A stretch of DNA of 64,000 bases from Oxyruncus cristatus (Eukaryota; Chordata; Aves; Passeriformes; Cotingidae): contig VXAY01002873.1 in NCBI GenBank assembly GCA_013399855.1, positions 881,643 through 945,642 of the forward strand, in the 5' to 3' direction. How positions within the stretch are numbered: the first letter of the stretch is position 1; every line of letters starts with the position of its first letter. The position numbers and the translations under genes were made by a program. The notes under the pieces are model-generated. The model saw nothing but the letters and a program-made list of their open reading frames with translations. It was not told the origin of the DNA and made no database searches. Of the stretch, positions 1 to 12,639 are shown one piece after another.

Positions 1-3000
1 AATCTAATTTAGCTAATTCAAAATATGTGCTGTAAGCATAGAAGAGTGGTTATGGGACCAGAATGATTTAAGCTCTGGGAATCCAGCTGAGATGACATTT
101 AAGTTCAGAAAATGTTAGCTGTTAAAAATAAACAGATGAAGGGGTTTGAATGTCAGAAGAGTATTTCAAAAGCAGGGTGTTCTGCCAGGGCAGAAGGGAA
201 TTTGGGGGGTTAAAACCCTCCCTTCCCTCTGTGGCCCCTGTGTGGGGACAGACCATGGATTGTCCTCTCCCCACAGCCCTGGTTCTCCCATCACAGTGGG
301 CTCATGGACATGCACTTCTGCTCTACTTTTTGGGGGTCTCTGAAGGGGTCGTCACAGATTTCATGGCTTGGCACAGCATGGTCCCATATTTCTCCACGCT
401 CTCTCATTAGGAACCAGCGACCTCCCTTGTTGTCTGCTGGATCCTCTGGAAATTTACCAAAGATGGATTTTCTAGATGCACATCTGGGAATACAAAACCT
501 CTGCTGCTGAGAGGAGAGGGGGATGTGGAGTTGGTACCAAGAGAAGATCTCCTGACTGGGGCACAGGAGGTCATCAGGTGCACTGACATTATCTCCCAGC
601 TCCTGCTTCCAAAGATGCTGTGAGGAGATATTTCACCCTTGTTCCTGGGGCACCATCCTGTCCTTTTGGCTGGCCAGGGTGGGGAGCACTAAGCATTAAT
701 TAAATGTAAATATCACAGACTGGTGGCAGAGTCTTCAAGCTGAAAGTCCTGAATGCTGAGGTCAGTTACAGCACCCAGAACCCAGATGGGGCTCAGGACC
801 CATTTTATTATTTCAGCCAGAAAATGAATCAATTCAGCGCATAATAAATGAACAGACTGTCCCTATCTGCCAGTGTCCAGGCTCTAACTCACCAGTGTTA
901 AGCTTAGTCTGTTAAAACCACCTTCACCTCACACCTGACTCTTGTTGCTGCAGGTGGGATCCGTCTCTGTCCATGCTGTGCCAAACCCTGCGCTCCCATT
1001 TGTGAGCTGCTGCATCCCTGATGTGCAGACAAGGCTCCTGCTTCCTTCTCAGAACAAACAATTTGAACTGCTCGACCCTGGGATTTCTCACAGCCCCTCC
1101 TTTCCCCAAGTGCTGTTCCCCTTCCTGCCCTGGGCATCAGCTGCTGAAAACTTGGTGCAAAGGGAGCTGAAACACAGCCCTTGGCAGGTTTGGTGCCCGT
1201 TGCCTCCACTTCCATCCTCCCACAGCCTTTCCGGCTGGTGAGAAGACTGGGAAGAGCAAAGTCCTGCAAATGTCTGTTCTGAGGGAATGCATCGCTAATG
1301 CTCTTAAGTGGACATTTATCCTGCACTGAAAACTGACAGGGAGTTAATAAAATCACATTTCTGAGCCCCTCGAGCACTTGTTCTTGATGAGAGTTATTTC
1401 CATCAGAAGCTTTAGCTCTCTCCCTCTGGCTAATGTGTGGCAAAGTCGCTCAAGAAAAGACTGAGACATTATTATTCTTACGTGAGCAAAGCTGCATTTG
1501 TTCTCCCTGAGTGGAAATCAGTGCTGTTAGAGAGTGAGAAGAAGACCTTGGCTGAACTTAAATGCTTTCTTTAGTGTGAATGGATAGAAAACCAGCTTTG
1601 CTCAAACTCCTTTTCACTCTTTGGTTGCACAGACACTTGATTCTGTCTTGATCCACCAGAAACTAAAAGGCAGCTTTGGACCTTTTATTTATTTACCTGT
1701 TTTTCCGCAATGACTCATGGATCTGTGACACTTCCCTTCTGCCTGCAGAGAGGACCAGGGGTTTTTTGGTTCTGCTTCATGTTCTTCTTCTGTTCAGTCA
1801 AGAAGGGAGGCCCTCCTAAGCTGAGGGGCTTCGAAGTCCACAGCACAGCCCGACTGAATCACCTCATCTGCTGGGGAGGGGGGTTCTGGAGGTTACACCC
1901 AGTGTGACGTGCTGAGATTCCAGCTCCTGCCTGGAGGCCAAATGAGAAAGAATCCCAAAGCTGGGGGTTATGGGGAGATACTCCACCTTGTGCTTTGCTT
2001 GGTGGCCATCTCTGGTAGCCCTGGTGGCACACCCCTGGCTCTCAGCCTCACACGGGTCACCCTCCCTAAGCACGCGGTAGAGCAGGTCCACAGGGATGGA
2101 AACAGTTGCAGGAGGTTTTCAAGCTCAACAGATGAAACCTGGGCCCCTGTTAGCCTGCCGTGGGAAGACCACATTCTTCACTCTCAGGGGGATTACGGTT
2201 CCACCCTCGTCCCATGGAGAATGTGTGGGTTTGTGGATGATACAAAGTTTGGCAATTATTTATTTGAAATGACCCTTCTTTTCCCCTCCTGGGCATAGAA
2301 TATTCTTTCTGGTGGCTGGATACATAATACTTCATCTTAATACTTCCCCCAGAGAAAGTTCACTTAACATAGGGCACCCCACATGTGTTTGGGACTCTGA
2401 GGGACACCAATCCTGACCGGGGTAGAAATGCAGCAGCATTTTAATGGCTGGCAGCAACAACAAAGAGCCAGCCACCGCCAAGAAGGGGACAATGAGCAAT
2501 GTCTTAGGGCTGGGTATTTTATTTCTCACACTGCAACACTTGATCTTTCATGAAACACAGCACCCTTGGGCCCTTAGCTTCGCACCCATGGCAAGTAAAG
2601 ATAAAAATGTGTCTGCACATCCCCACGTTTATTGTGAGAGAGAGGCAATGTAGAGGCACAAAGATGCAGAGTCTGCACAGGGTCCCTCTGAGTGAAACAG
2701 GAGGGACCTTCTGCCTCTGAGAGGAAACTATTGTCCTGAGAAGAGATTGCAGTACAAACAGAGATGATGGTTTTTTAAACTCAGGCACCTGAAGATGAGC
2801 TCCACGATCTGCACACAGCCTGCCAAACGTGTGCTTTGAACACCTTGGTTCTTGTCTGTCCTGCATGTCCCATTTTGTCCTGCTGAAGGGGAATGTGCCA
2901 AGGCTGGTGCTGTGAGCTGTGGGCTGTGTGCTGAGAAGGCAGAGTGTGAAACCTGCTGCCTCCTTCTGACCTGCTGGGCAGAGTCTGTCCATCCTCAGAG

Positions 3001-3414
3001 CAGGGGAGCCTGTGGGGCCAGACTTGCTGGCGCTCTCAGGCGTCCTGGCACTCAGGGTGTGCTCCTGTCACTGCCCAAGTCAGTACAACAAGCCTGTGTC
3101 ATCATTCCTGGCCACTGCCCAGGAGAGATCTCTAGGAAAGGACTCACATCCCTGTGAAATGAGACTTAAACACACTCTCAGGTGCCTCCTGGAGCAAAGG
3201 TGTCTCTGCACGTGCTAAAGGTGAGGAGGTGGCACAGCTCACCTGGCAAAGAACGGGCAACATTCCTGCAATCTGCCTTCTCGTCCTTGCCAGCCCAGAA
3301 CCACAGTGCCCCAGATCCACAGATTTACCCCCCTAGGCTTGAAGAGAGGCAGTCCATGGGACAAATTCCTGTGACCTTTCCAGAGCTCTCCCCAGGCTAG
3401 AGATGCCAGGCTGG

Positions 3415-3429
3415 AAAAAAAAAAAAAAA
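3415..3429. repeat. poly(A) run, 15 nt
   Basis: An uninterrupted run of 15 A residues in otherwise mixed sequence. No LINE or pseudogene body is recognisable upstream of it, so it is reported only as a homopolymer. Confidence 0.9.
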
Positions 3430-4039
3430 GAAGTCATTTGCCGAATGGTTTCTTTATGTTTGTGTCTTCAGGGGAAATTTCTCATGCTTTTAATTTATTG
3501 CAGAAGAAAAGTGGAAACAGGGAAGGCTTTATGATTTTTAAATGTTCTAACATTTATTTGGGTGTTTCAGTTTTTATTACAATTATGTTTGTGGCAAAGG
3601 AAGTTTCTCAAGACCAAGAGCTAATGTTTGCTCTCAGCCACTAATGCATTTTCAATTAATGTCAGAAAATGCTAAAACCATCTTTTTGCTGCCTCAGAAG
3701 TGAAGAAAAGCCTCTGGCACATGAGTGTGCAATACTGCTCAGACACACCTTCCTTTTACTATCCCTTTGCCTTTATTGGGTCGTGATTTTCCCCTGTGGA
3801 TTTTCTCTTGAGCTGGATTTCTCTCTGCAGGCTTCTTGGTGAGCATTTTGCAAAAGCCACTTAGTTCTCTTCAGGCTTGTGAGTGAGAGGAAATCAGTTC
3901 TTTTCATGCTGTTCTGATCAGAAATGCTGAATAGAGGTCTCCTGAAACAGCTATTTTCCTTTCCTGCAACAACACCTGGAAGTGCCACATTCCCTGTTGG
4001 AGCAATCAGTGTGGTTCCAGTGATGTGCAAACTGGTTTC

Positions 4040-4200
4040 TTCACAGAATCATAAAATCACAGAATGGTTTGGCTTGGAAGGGACCTTAAAGATCTCAAGT
4101 TCCAATCCCCTGCCATGGGCAGAGGTGCCACCCACTAGATCAGATTGCCCAGGGCCCCAGTCAACCTGGCCCCATCCCAGCCATCAGCTGGTCTGGATCT
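4040..4200 (-). mobile_element. CR1 LINE 3' fragment, antisense
   Basis: The block reads, on the plus strand, as the reverse complement of the 3' end of a chicken repeat 1 (CR1) LINE. It contains 'GGACCTTAAAGATC' followed by the 'CCTGCCATGGGCAG' segment and the 'CAACCTGGCC' segment, and it begins with an 'ATCATAAAATCACAGAATGG' tail. It is severely 5'-truncated, as is normal for CR1. It has no coding capacity. Confidence 0.9.
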
Positions 4201-4654
4201 CATTTAAGACTCTGTGTTCGTCCACGTGACATCTGAACCTCAAGCAAAATGTTCAGTACAGTCACTTAACTCCTGATCCCTGGATTTCCTACCTTGGCAT
4301 GGTGAATAGCTTACATCCATTCTGGAATTATATGATACTTATTATAGTCATGGAAGTCACAGCATCCAGTGAATTAGATCACGTTATGGCACTTCCTTGA
4401 CCTCTCCCTCAGCACAGGCATAGCAAACAAAACGATTGTTCGGGTGCTGTTCTTTCACCCTTGTGCTTCAAGCAGAAAATCCTGCAGGAATCTCAAATCT
4501 AAAAAAAAAGAAAAAAAAAAAAGATGATCAAATACAAGTACCAGGAGAAGAAAGGTGCTTCTTTGTGTTCTGAAGTTTTGGCTGTACCATGCTTCCCCAA
4601 CCCACACCTGTTGCTCAAACCCACGTGTTTCCCATCTCGGGGATATCTCCCTGA

Positions 4655-4935
4655 TCCCTGCCATGCGTGGCCGGGTTTGTGGTCGCGTATGGAGCTCGTG
4701 CCGGGGCCGAGGGCGGGCAGCCCCCGGAGCCAGGGGGAGAAGAAGGGCTGCACTGACCCCCCAGCAGATGTTCACAGGGCTTTGATCTGGCCAGGAGGAG
4801 ACAGCCCTGACCACCCCTTCCATCTGCGGAGCTGAGGCTCGGGGGACCTGGCGGATCGGAGCCCTGGCTCCACAACAGACACCGCTCGGCACAGGGAGCG
4901 GAAACCCGCCAGCAAACAGCTCCTTCTTGCCGCTC
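4655..4935. other. Small CpG-dense, GC-rich patch
   Basis: I count about 18 CpG dinucleotides in roughly 260 bp, far above the CpG-poor surroundings. No clear promoter element or conserved ORF goes with it, although several overlapping ORFs on both strands run through it, as expected in GC-rich DNA. It could be a small CpG island (alternative promoter or enhancer), or simply a GC-rich unmethylated patch. Confidence 0.4.
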
Positions 4936-6254
4936 TGTGGTCACCTGGATGGGTTTGATCTCTCATATTATGAACTAAGATGTGACTGTGTTAAATACAA
5001 TGAACACATGTGGTGTTCTCAGAGAGGCAGACACCACATCTTGACTGAGTTAGGCAGAGCTCAGTGTCTGTACACGGTGCGTTAATTCACGGGCAGCACC
5101 TTGGGAAGGAGCCCTGGACCAGGGTGTGCACTTTGATCTGATCCTCTCTGGTGGTGCAGAGCCTTTTGCTGCAATGCAAGTCCAGACACATTGGACTTGC
5201 AGAGTTTTTTTCCCAGATAGCTGGATTAGGATCAATAGTAGGAGGCAAAATCACTCAAAGCCTTGCATGAGTCCAGTCATATAGACAAAGAGCACAGGGA
5301 CTAACAGGGGGATTAAAACTCTGAGGGCGGAACAGCCAGGATGGGGAAAATGTATATCATCCTGGCAGTGAGACAAGTGGATTAATGTAAACATGTAAGA
5401 AAGGCTACGGTGGCCACTGCGGGTTTAACTACCCTGGGAGCCTGTGGTCAGCTGCAGCCACCACCACACGTCTGAGGACCACAGGGACCTGACTGCAGGA
5501 GCAAGGTGAGCGTGTGCCCCCAGTTTTACTTTCCCAGGTTACTGGCAGGGAGGGGTTTTTAGCTATTTTATTTAAAAACTCCACATCCTTTCATCTGATG
5601 TGTTCCTTTTCTTCCTAAAAATACCTCTGGTCGCTTCATTCACCACCACGCTCAAAAGGGAGACTTGCGGGTGGGACAACCAGCCCAACCTGGTCTCTGA
5701 GCCCATGCAGGGCAGCACAGCGTGTCCAGGCTTTGTTTCCTGTGCCTGTTGCCAAAGGGAGGGAGCCCTGGGGACTCAGGGGCAGCAGCATTAGCCACCT
5801 CCATACCAAGGCCCTTGGAGCTGTTTGCTGTTTGTGAAATGTTGCGATGAGTGTTTGGTTTCTGTTGGTGACATAAATCAATCTCGCTGCCTTGGCACCA
5901 CTTTTCCCAGCACAAAGAGTTCCCAGAAAAAGGGAACCCCACTGCTGGGCTGTGTAATACAGATGTATGATCCTGCTGGCCACATGGTACTTCCAGTACT
6001 GCATATTTTCATTCTGCAGGATACAACCAGGATGTTAATGAAAACAACACATGGAAGACCTCAGGATGAGCCCCAGTGTCTGCTACGAGTACATAGCTCT
6101 GGTCTGGGTCCTAAAGCAAACACAGATGCATCTAAAACAATCATCAAAGGAAAGCAAATGTGAGTCAGGAAGGAAAGCCTATAAGTGCCTGCAGATTAAT
6201 GGCTGTAGTTTAGGATGTGGGATTAAATTCCAGGGTTTACATGTGAAGAAGCAA

Positions 6255-6706
6255 CATCTAGTGAGAGGAATGGGAAAGTTCCCAGAGAAGGGCAACGGGC
6301 TGGGGAAGGGTGTGGAGCACAAGTGTAATGAGAGGTGGCTGAGGGAGCTGGGGGGGCTCAGCCTGGAGGGAAGGAGGCTCAGAGGGGGCAGGAGGGGGAA
6401 GCCAGGTGAGGTTGGTCTCTTCTGCCATGTAACGAGAGGTAGGACAAGATAAAATGAACTCAAGCTGCCCCAGGGAACTTAGATTGGATATTAGGGAAAA
6501 TTTCTTCACGGAAAGGATGGTCAAGCACTGGAACACCCTGGCCATGGACATGGTGGAATCACCGTCCCTAGAAGTGTTGAAAGACCATGTAAACGTGGCA
6601 CTTAGAGACCTGGCTTAGTGCTGGGCTTGGCAGTGCTGGCTTAATGGTTGGACTCGATGGGCTTTGAGGCCTTCTCCAGCCTTTATGATTGTGTGGTTGT
6701 CTAAGC
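6255..6706 (+). mobile_element. CR1 LINE 3' fragment, sense
   Basis: The block has the CR1 3' region in order: the 'GGCTCAGCCTGGAGGGAAGG' type segment, the 'TTAGGGAAAATTTCTTCACG' segment, 'CAAGCACTGGAACACCCTGG', and the end segment 'GGTTGGACTCGATGGGCTTT' followed by 'GAGGCCTTCTCCAGCC'. The copy is diverged and 5'-truncated. It lacks an intact reverse transcriptase ORF and is a fossil. Confidence 0.92.
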
Positions 6707-8561
6707 TGAGCATACGAGTGGCCTCGGAGGGAGTGCTGAGTGTTGCTGTTCCTGCTGAGGCAGGAGAGGAGCTGCTGTGCCCTGTGGCAGGGGAGGGCTT
6801 CTCCCCATCCCTGTTCTGTTGGCTGGGGAACCAGAGTGAATTGCCCCAGCCTTCAAAAAGCCAACCCCAGAGCCCTCCTGCACCTTGGTGCACTGAACAG
6901 CTCTGCAGAGAGGGTGAGCCCTGAGCACCACAGCCGAAATGAGGGAAACCCAAACCAGCCTCCATTCCTCAAACCACAGCTCTCTGTCTGGAGGGATTTA
7001 AGGAGCAGCCTGTTTCTCCTACTGTGAGGGCTGAGGCAGCGCTGGGATAAAGCCTCCACTAACACCATTAAAATATTTTGAGAGACTTCAAAGCATAATT
7101 TCTGCAGGGAAAAATTCCTTCTTCCAGGTTGGAACCCAACAAATGACCAACAGCTTTCTCAGCTATAAAGCTGAATGTTTCCTGTACCTTTCTGACAGGC
7201 AAATTTTATACTGATGCAAAACAAATACCCAGAAATATGTCCAGGCAGACAGATTAGGAAAAAACCATGATTTTTGGAGTGGCAATGTACTCAGTGGAGA
7301 AACCAATGACCGAGCAGAAGAATACTGCAAGAAGAAAATTTAAAAGCAAGTTCTCAACGTGGCAGAAACCTTCCAGTCCAGTGCCACACTGGTCGGGGTG
7401 CTGGCGACACATCTACCTCTGCCTGCTCTGGCAGCATCCTCCCATATTGCTAATATGGGATCAATTATACCTGTTGGGTTTGGTTCCTGTAATTTTTTCA
7501 GAGGGAAGCACTAAGGAACTATAAGTGGATGGGAAATTATTTGTTTGGGAGTTTGGGATTTGGAATTCTTTTTTTTTTCCCCATTTCTGCCTCAAAATAT
7601 CTCTGGCAGCATGTGAAGTACTTTTCCATTGACACATTCAGTACATTCCTATGAGATTTCATGTTGCCTTGTGATATTTGCCAGTTTGCTCCGTGGAAAA
7701 CTGTATTCTTGGGCACATTGTAGAAATACCCAGGACTTGGGAACACAGATTTCAACATCCCCCAGCTGCAGGGATTTTGGAGTGACAGCAGACCTGTCGT
7801 GCAGCCTGCACAGTGAGCAGCACTGCCCTCCTCCAGCCCACATCTCCCTGTGTCCAGCCTCGTTCCTCACAAACCATCTTAAAAGCCAGCCCAGGTGTGT
7901 AATCCTGCATTTCATGTGGGGACAAGACTCTGCTTCGGGAGCCAGACTCAAAATGCCACAAAGCACATCAGACACAGACTGTCCTAACCTGCATGGGAAG
8001 TTATTTAGCAGGATCAAACTTCTTTTTAAAAGTTCATTGTTGGATTATACCTTCTTTATTCTAATACAATTTATAATTTTTTTTCACCTGCTGGCAGCTC
8101 CTGCTGTTCTGAGTCGAGGTGCAGGGCAGAGCACACTCATGGATTCTGCTTTCTCGTGTGTATTTTCAACTTCTTCCCGTTTCCCTACAAGAAACCAAAT
8201 AAAATAAAACTACCCAAAAGAAAATTAAAAGTTGAAAATCATTTTACTGTGAATCCCTGAGGCACCAGCCTTAGTGTGGCACCGACACAGCCAGAAAGTG
8301 TTTTATTTTTTACAGGTCTCTCAGAAAAGCCATTTGTTCCTCTGCTATCTAAATTTGTGAGAGTGAAGCATTCAAATCCTGAGGATTTCCTAATGCCCCC
8401 CAGTGTATGTATGTACTTTCTGACCACACTTTGAATATCTGAAATGACTAAATATCACGAGCAGGAAAGTGGAATGAATAGAGGCATCCTGGCCTCATAA
8501 AAATCTCTCCTGTGCTTCTTCTACCCATGAGCTTTAGCACCACAGAGCTTTTCTTTCCTTT

Positions 8562-8581
8562 AAAATAAATAAATAAATAAA
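8562..8581. repeat. (AAAT)5 microsatellite
   Basis: Five tandem AAAT units, a short simple repeat with no associated element. Confidence 0.9.
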
Positions 8582-9034
8582 TCTGTTCCCATATTTAGGT
8601 TCCTCTCTTCCTGTGAATCATACTCAGATGATTTTCGAGGACCTTTCATTCTCTCTCTGCCTCACATGTTAATCTCCTTTCTTAATTAAAATTTTATTCT
8701 ACAAGAGTCTTTAGCCTTCGTTTCCAAGTGAGAAAATCAAATCCAGCTCCTCCTGATAAGGAAAACTCATTTCTGGTTGATTGACAAGTTTAATTAAATA
8801 CCAATATTTTCTTTTAATTGCTAGATTATTCCCAAGACAGCATCTTCAGGGATTATTAGGGGTGCACAGAGGAATAGGACCTAAAGGCTGAGCTGCACAA
8901 CTGTTCCTGGTTGGCTGCTTTGCCTTTCCCAGAAGGGACTTTACCTGCCTGGTGTCACCTGGAGGAGCAGAGTATGGGCAGGGTCTGAGCTCTGATCACA
9001 CTTGATTAAGGCCACTGACCTTTCTGTGCTTAAC

Positions 9035-9128
9035 TATGGCTGGAAAAGACCTCAAAGATCATCAAGTCCATGAACCCAGCACTGCCAAGTCCACCACTGA
9101 ACCACGTCCCCGGGTGCCACGTCTACCC
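9035..9128 (-). mobile_element. CR1 LINE 3' end, antisense
   Basis: The block reads as the reverse complement of the CR1 3' end: 'AAGACCTCAAAGATCATCAA' is followed by the 'CCCAGCACTGCCAAGTCCA' segment. It is a short truncated fossil copy. Confidence 0.85.
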
Positions 9129-9539
9129 ATGGGTGTTACATGGCCTCTCTGTGGAGACTCCCCTTTCTACCCACCACAGCCCCTTCGAGCTTCCTGGGCC
9201 TTGGAGCGTCTTTAGTTTGCGGAGATGCAAGATATGAGCAGCCAAGTTGTGCCAAGCCTTGCTCCAGATACATCTCTGTTTACACTGAAAATTGCAATTA
9301 ATAGCCAAGAGACGGCAGGGTGGAAACTGCGTTATGAAAAACATCCCGTCCCATCCCGGGCCTTCTCCGTATTCCAAAGCTCTGCACTGTTGCAACAGTG
9401 CCTGGAGAGAGGGGAAAAACCTGGTTATGGATCTGTTGCACCACTGTTAGTGCCAATAGCCATTATCTTCCCAAAACCATCAAATGTCTGGGGAAAACAG
9501 GGTGGCTGTGGCAGACCAGGGATTCTCTAATTAATTCCA

Positions 9540-10220
9540 ACTCCATGTGCCATGAATCACTGCTTATTTTGGTTGCAGCCCGTGAAGGAAGCTTCATTTT
9601 CAAGGATTTATTCTTACCACTGGTTGTAATGAATTAGTGGTGAATAATAGGCAATTACAACTGTCTTTTTCTTCCCCCCCCCCCCCCCTCAGGTAATTAC
9701 ACTTTACATTGGGAAGTTGTTATTACAGAAAATAACCAAGCCTTAATAAAAGAGGCTGATAGTTTTTTCCTTCACCGCACAACTAAGCCCTTCCCCCATT
9801 GTACCGATGTTATTTTGTGGGAGATGAATCAGACATTGGGGTTTTTTATGAAAAATAGAGGAACAGAGCTCAATTATGGTATCATGGTAATGATCTTGGT
9901 GACAGGACAAAGCCCCAAGAGCCAAGTGAGATAAACTCGCCTGGCAAGACCTTTCACTGCCCTCCATAAACCAGATAATCTGACAGGAAAGCTACTAAAT
10001 AACTCTTTCAAAGAGCAATTTTATCCCAAGGCTCCCTCTCATGGCAGAGAGATTGTTGTGATGCCAAATTATCCATCACAGCCTATTAGGATGTCAGAGC
10101 TGGGAGTTCTCTTTGATTTGTTTATATATCTTAGGAAACTGTTTATGGTTTCCCATCTGTTTAAGAACCTCTATTTAATATGCATTATCTGGGCTGTAAT
10201 TTTCATTCTGTAACTTTGAT
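9540..10220. promoter_or_regulatory. Candidate conserved non-coding element (speculative)
   Basis: This repeat-poor, AT-rich stretch lacks meaningful ORFs and has several homeodomain-type cores (TAATTA at about 9695, TAATGA at about 9627 and AATTAG nearby) and long runs of complex sequence. That texture is typical of developmental enhancers in introns of signalling genes. Nothing in the sequence alone proves conservation or activity. Confidence 0.25.
9674..9688. repeat. poly(C) run, 15 nt
   Basis: Fifteen consecutive C residues follow a T-rich stretch and precede TCAG|GTAATT. The run therefore doubles as the polypyrimidine tract of a splice-like signal, described in the findings. Confidence 0.9.
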
Positions 10221-11993
10221 GATAGGCAGGAACGGGATACACTGGAGGGATTCTGATCACTGATCAAAGGGACAGAGGGCCCTTGAAACCTTTCCCAGGC
10301 TGGTTCCTGACGAGTCAATTAGAACATCAAGCCACAGCTTCACCGGAGCAGGAACCGAGGTGTGGTGAGGTTACCATTGCTTATCCCTAACAACAAAGGA
10401 GCTTGGCTGTCTGCCTGTTCATCCCAACGTGGACTGGCAGACAAGGGCAGCATCTTGTCCAGAAATACCATTCCCTTACACACACCTTTGAGGTCTACTT
10501 CATTTTTAACACACTTATTTGAAGGATATCTTAACCAGAGATTTTCATGATCCTCACTAGGCACCTTCACCGAATTTGTATCAACATCACTATATAACTG
10601 TGATCAGGTAATTCTTTCATCTTTTCCTGCTTTTCACAAACAAGCTTGAACTCAATGCTGGCAAACAATTCAGATCCTCAAACACTGCAAAACTAAAGCG
10701 GCCTCCTGCCTTCCTTCTGAGGTCCTAGGATGGCCACAGCCTCTGGGGTATTCCTCCACATCATTTTGCCCACAGCTCAGTTCACTTTATGACAAGCAAA
10801 CATCACAGGCCAGAAGTGTTTGGGACAGTGTTAGGCCGTGGTAGGATCAGTTACAATCACTGGCCATCAGTAGTTTCACCAGGGACAACCTGGACACCAC
10901 GTGATGCCTTCTCAAGGCAACGTAAGGAATTTCAGCCGTAGCACTCCCATTAAATTTAACAAAAGCCACGAGACTGACTCTCCACATACATCACAGACTT
11001 TATGTTGGTCCAGAGGCTCAAAATTCAGCTTTCAATTTAGGTGCTTAATTTTATGACGTATTTCCCCATCCATGTATTGCTGTTTTCTTGTTTCATGCTC
11101 TCTCTGGGTTGAGCTGTTGAGCATTTTGGAGTATGAGCATCTGTGACACACAAATAGGGGTGATCCTCTTACAACCAAGCTGCTCTTCCTTTTTTTCAGC
11201 AGATTTCATTACTCCTTCTCCTCTACTTCAAATTTCCTTTTCATTGACAAGAACGGAGTGGCTTCAGCACCTCAGGATCCTTTTTCTCACGCAACTTTCC
11301 CTGTTTCACCAGTTCCTCAGTTGGTACCCGGGGTGGAGGGTCCCAAAGGTTCATGCTGGCTCACGGGCAACTGCATCCCACCCCCTCACCACGGAGCCAA
11401 CCCCGCCTTGCAGCCCCCGGGCCAAGGCACGGGCACACATGGATGGGAAGGGGGTTATCCCGGTGGGAACCAGGCTCCTGCTCGGTGCTGCGAGCTCCCA
11501 GCGTGTGGGAGTGGCATCTGATACGCCAGTTATTGAAAATTGTTTCCTTCCCAACATCCTGTTACTTTACCCACGTGGTGATTTACTGATGTTAAGAGTT
11601 TGGTTTGGCAGGTGGAGTCTTCCTCGCCGCTGGTAACTGCCAGAAAGGCAGGTGTCTTGTTTCTGGTTTTGAGAGGCCTTTTGTTTTTCTTTCCCTGGAT
11701 ACTCTTTTCTTTTTGAGTATACCTTCCTTTCCTCATGGCTTTGTTCTTTGCAGTTCATTTCTTTTTATTTTTATTTTTCCCCCTAATCTCTGAGTTTGGA
11801 ATGTTTCCGTATTTCACTGCCACTGTTATTTAAACAACTTCCTAATCTCTAGGATTTCCTTTCCTCTGTAAATCACCTTGAAAAACCCAGCAATCCCTTA
11901 TTATTTCCTCTTTTGTTTTTGCCGTTTCATCTGTAACAACCAACACTAAATCCAGAGAGCATTTAAGACCAATTTCAATTTCTGTATGGAAAG

Positions 11994-12015
11994 AAAAAAA
12001 AAAAAAAAAAAAAAA
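11994..12015. repeat. poly(A) run, 22 nt
   Basis: Twenty-two uninterrupted A residues. The DNA on either side shows no recognisable retrogene or LINE body. Confidence 0.9.
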
Positions 12016-12399
12016 GGAAGTCCCAACTTTTTTTCAAGCCTGAAGTAGGATTACTGCCAGAGGGAATATTTGTTCTCTCTAGTAACAAGGGGACATGGTG
12101 CCAGTTAAGTCTGATTTCGCATAGGGCCAGCAAGGATTCACTGAAATGGCTGCAATATTCATTCAGCATTTCTTTCGGACTGTCCCAAACAAACCAAGAG
12201 CTCCGTGGTGTCCTGCCTCCCAGGGAAATAGGAGGACTGTACTTATTTTCACAGGTAGCAACAGAAGAGGCCACCTGCTTGGCTGTTTTATAGTCAGCTT
12301 TTTTATCTGCACGGGGGCACTGCAGGAGGCTTCAAACACGCCCCCTGAAGCCGATGGCAGGCACTGGGCGGTATTCTTGGGGTGTCCTGTGCAGGGCCA

Positions 12400-12463
12400 G
12401 GAGCTGGAGTTCAATGATCCTTGTGGGTCCCTTCCAATTTAAGATATTCTGTGTTTCTGTGGT
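12400..12463 (+). mobile_element. CR1 LINE extreme 3' tail, sense
   Basis: A short block contains 'CAATGATCCTTGTGGGTCCC', 'TTCCAATTTAAGATATTCTG' and an end with a TTCTGTG-type repeat. This is the usual 3' terminus of CR1 elements. Only the last ~60 bp are retained. Confidence 0.75.
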
Positions 12464-12639
12464 GGTTTGTCCTGCCACGAGCACAACTCCCAGCTGATGT
12501 TATTTGCGCCCATCGCTATTTGCAAAAGCCGGGCTGAAAGCCCGAAGGGCAACAGGTGGGGTGAGAAACCAGCCCGGTGGGCACTGCACAGGGCAGAGGA
12601 GGGGGCACAGAGCTCTCCTGGCAATTAGTTGCCTGCAGC

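Noticed and set aside
904..1443. 179-codon minus-strand ORF near the left end
   Set aside because: Overlaps several frames on both strands, has no domain, and its composition fits random GC-moderate DNA.
7629..8207. 192-codon plus-strand ORF
   Set aside because: No motif or family resemblance; equally long antisense frames overlap it.
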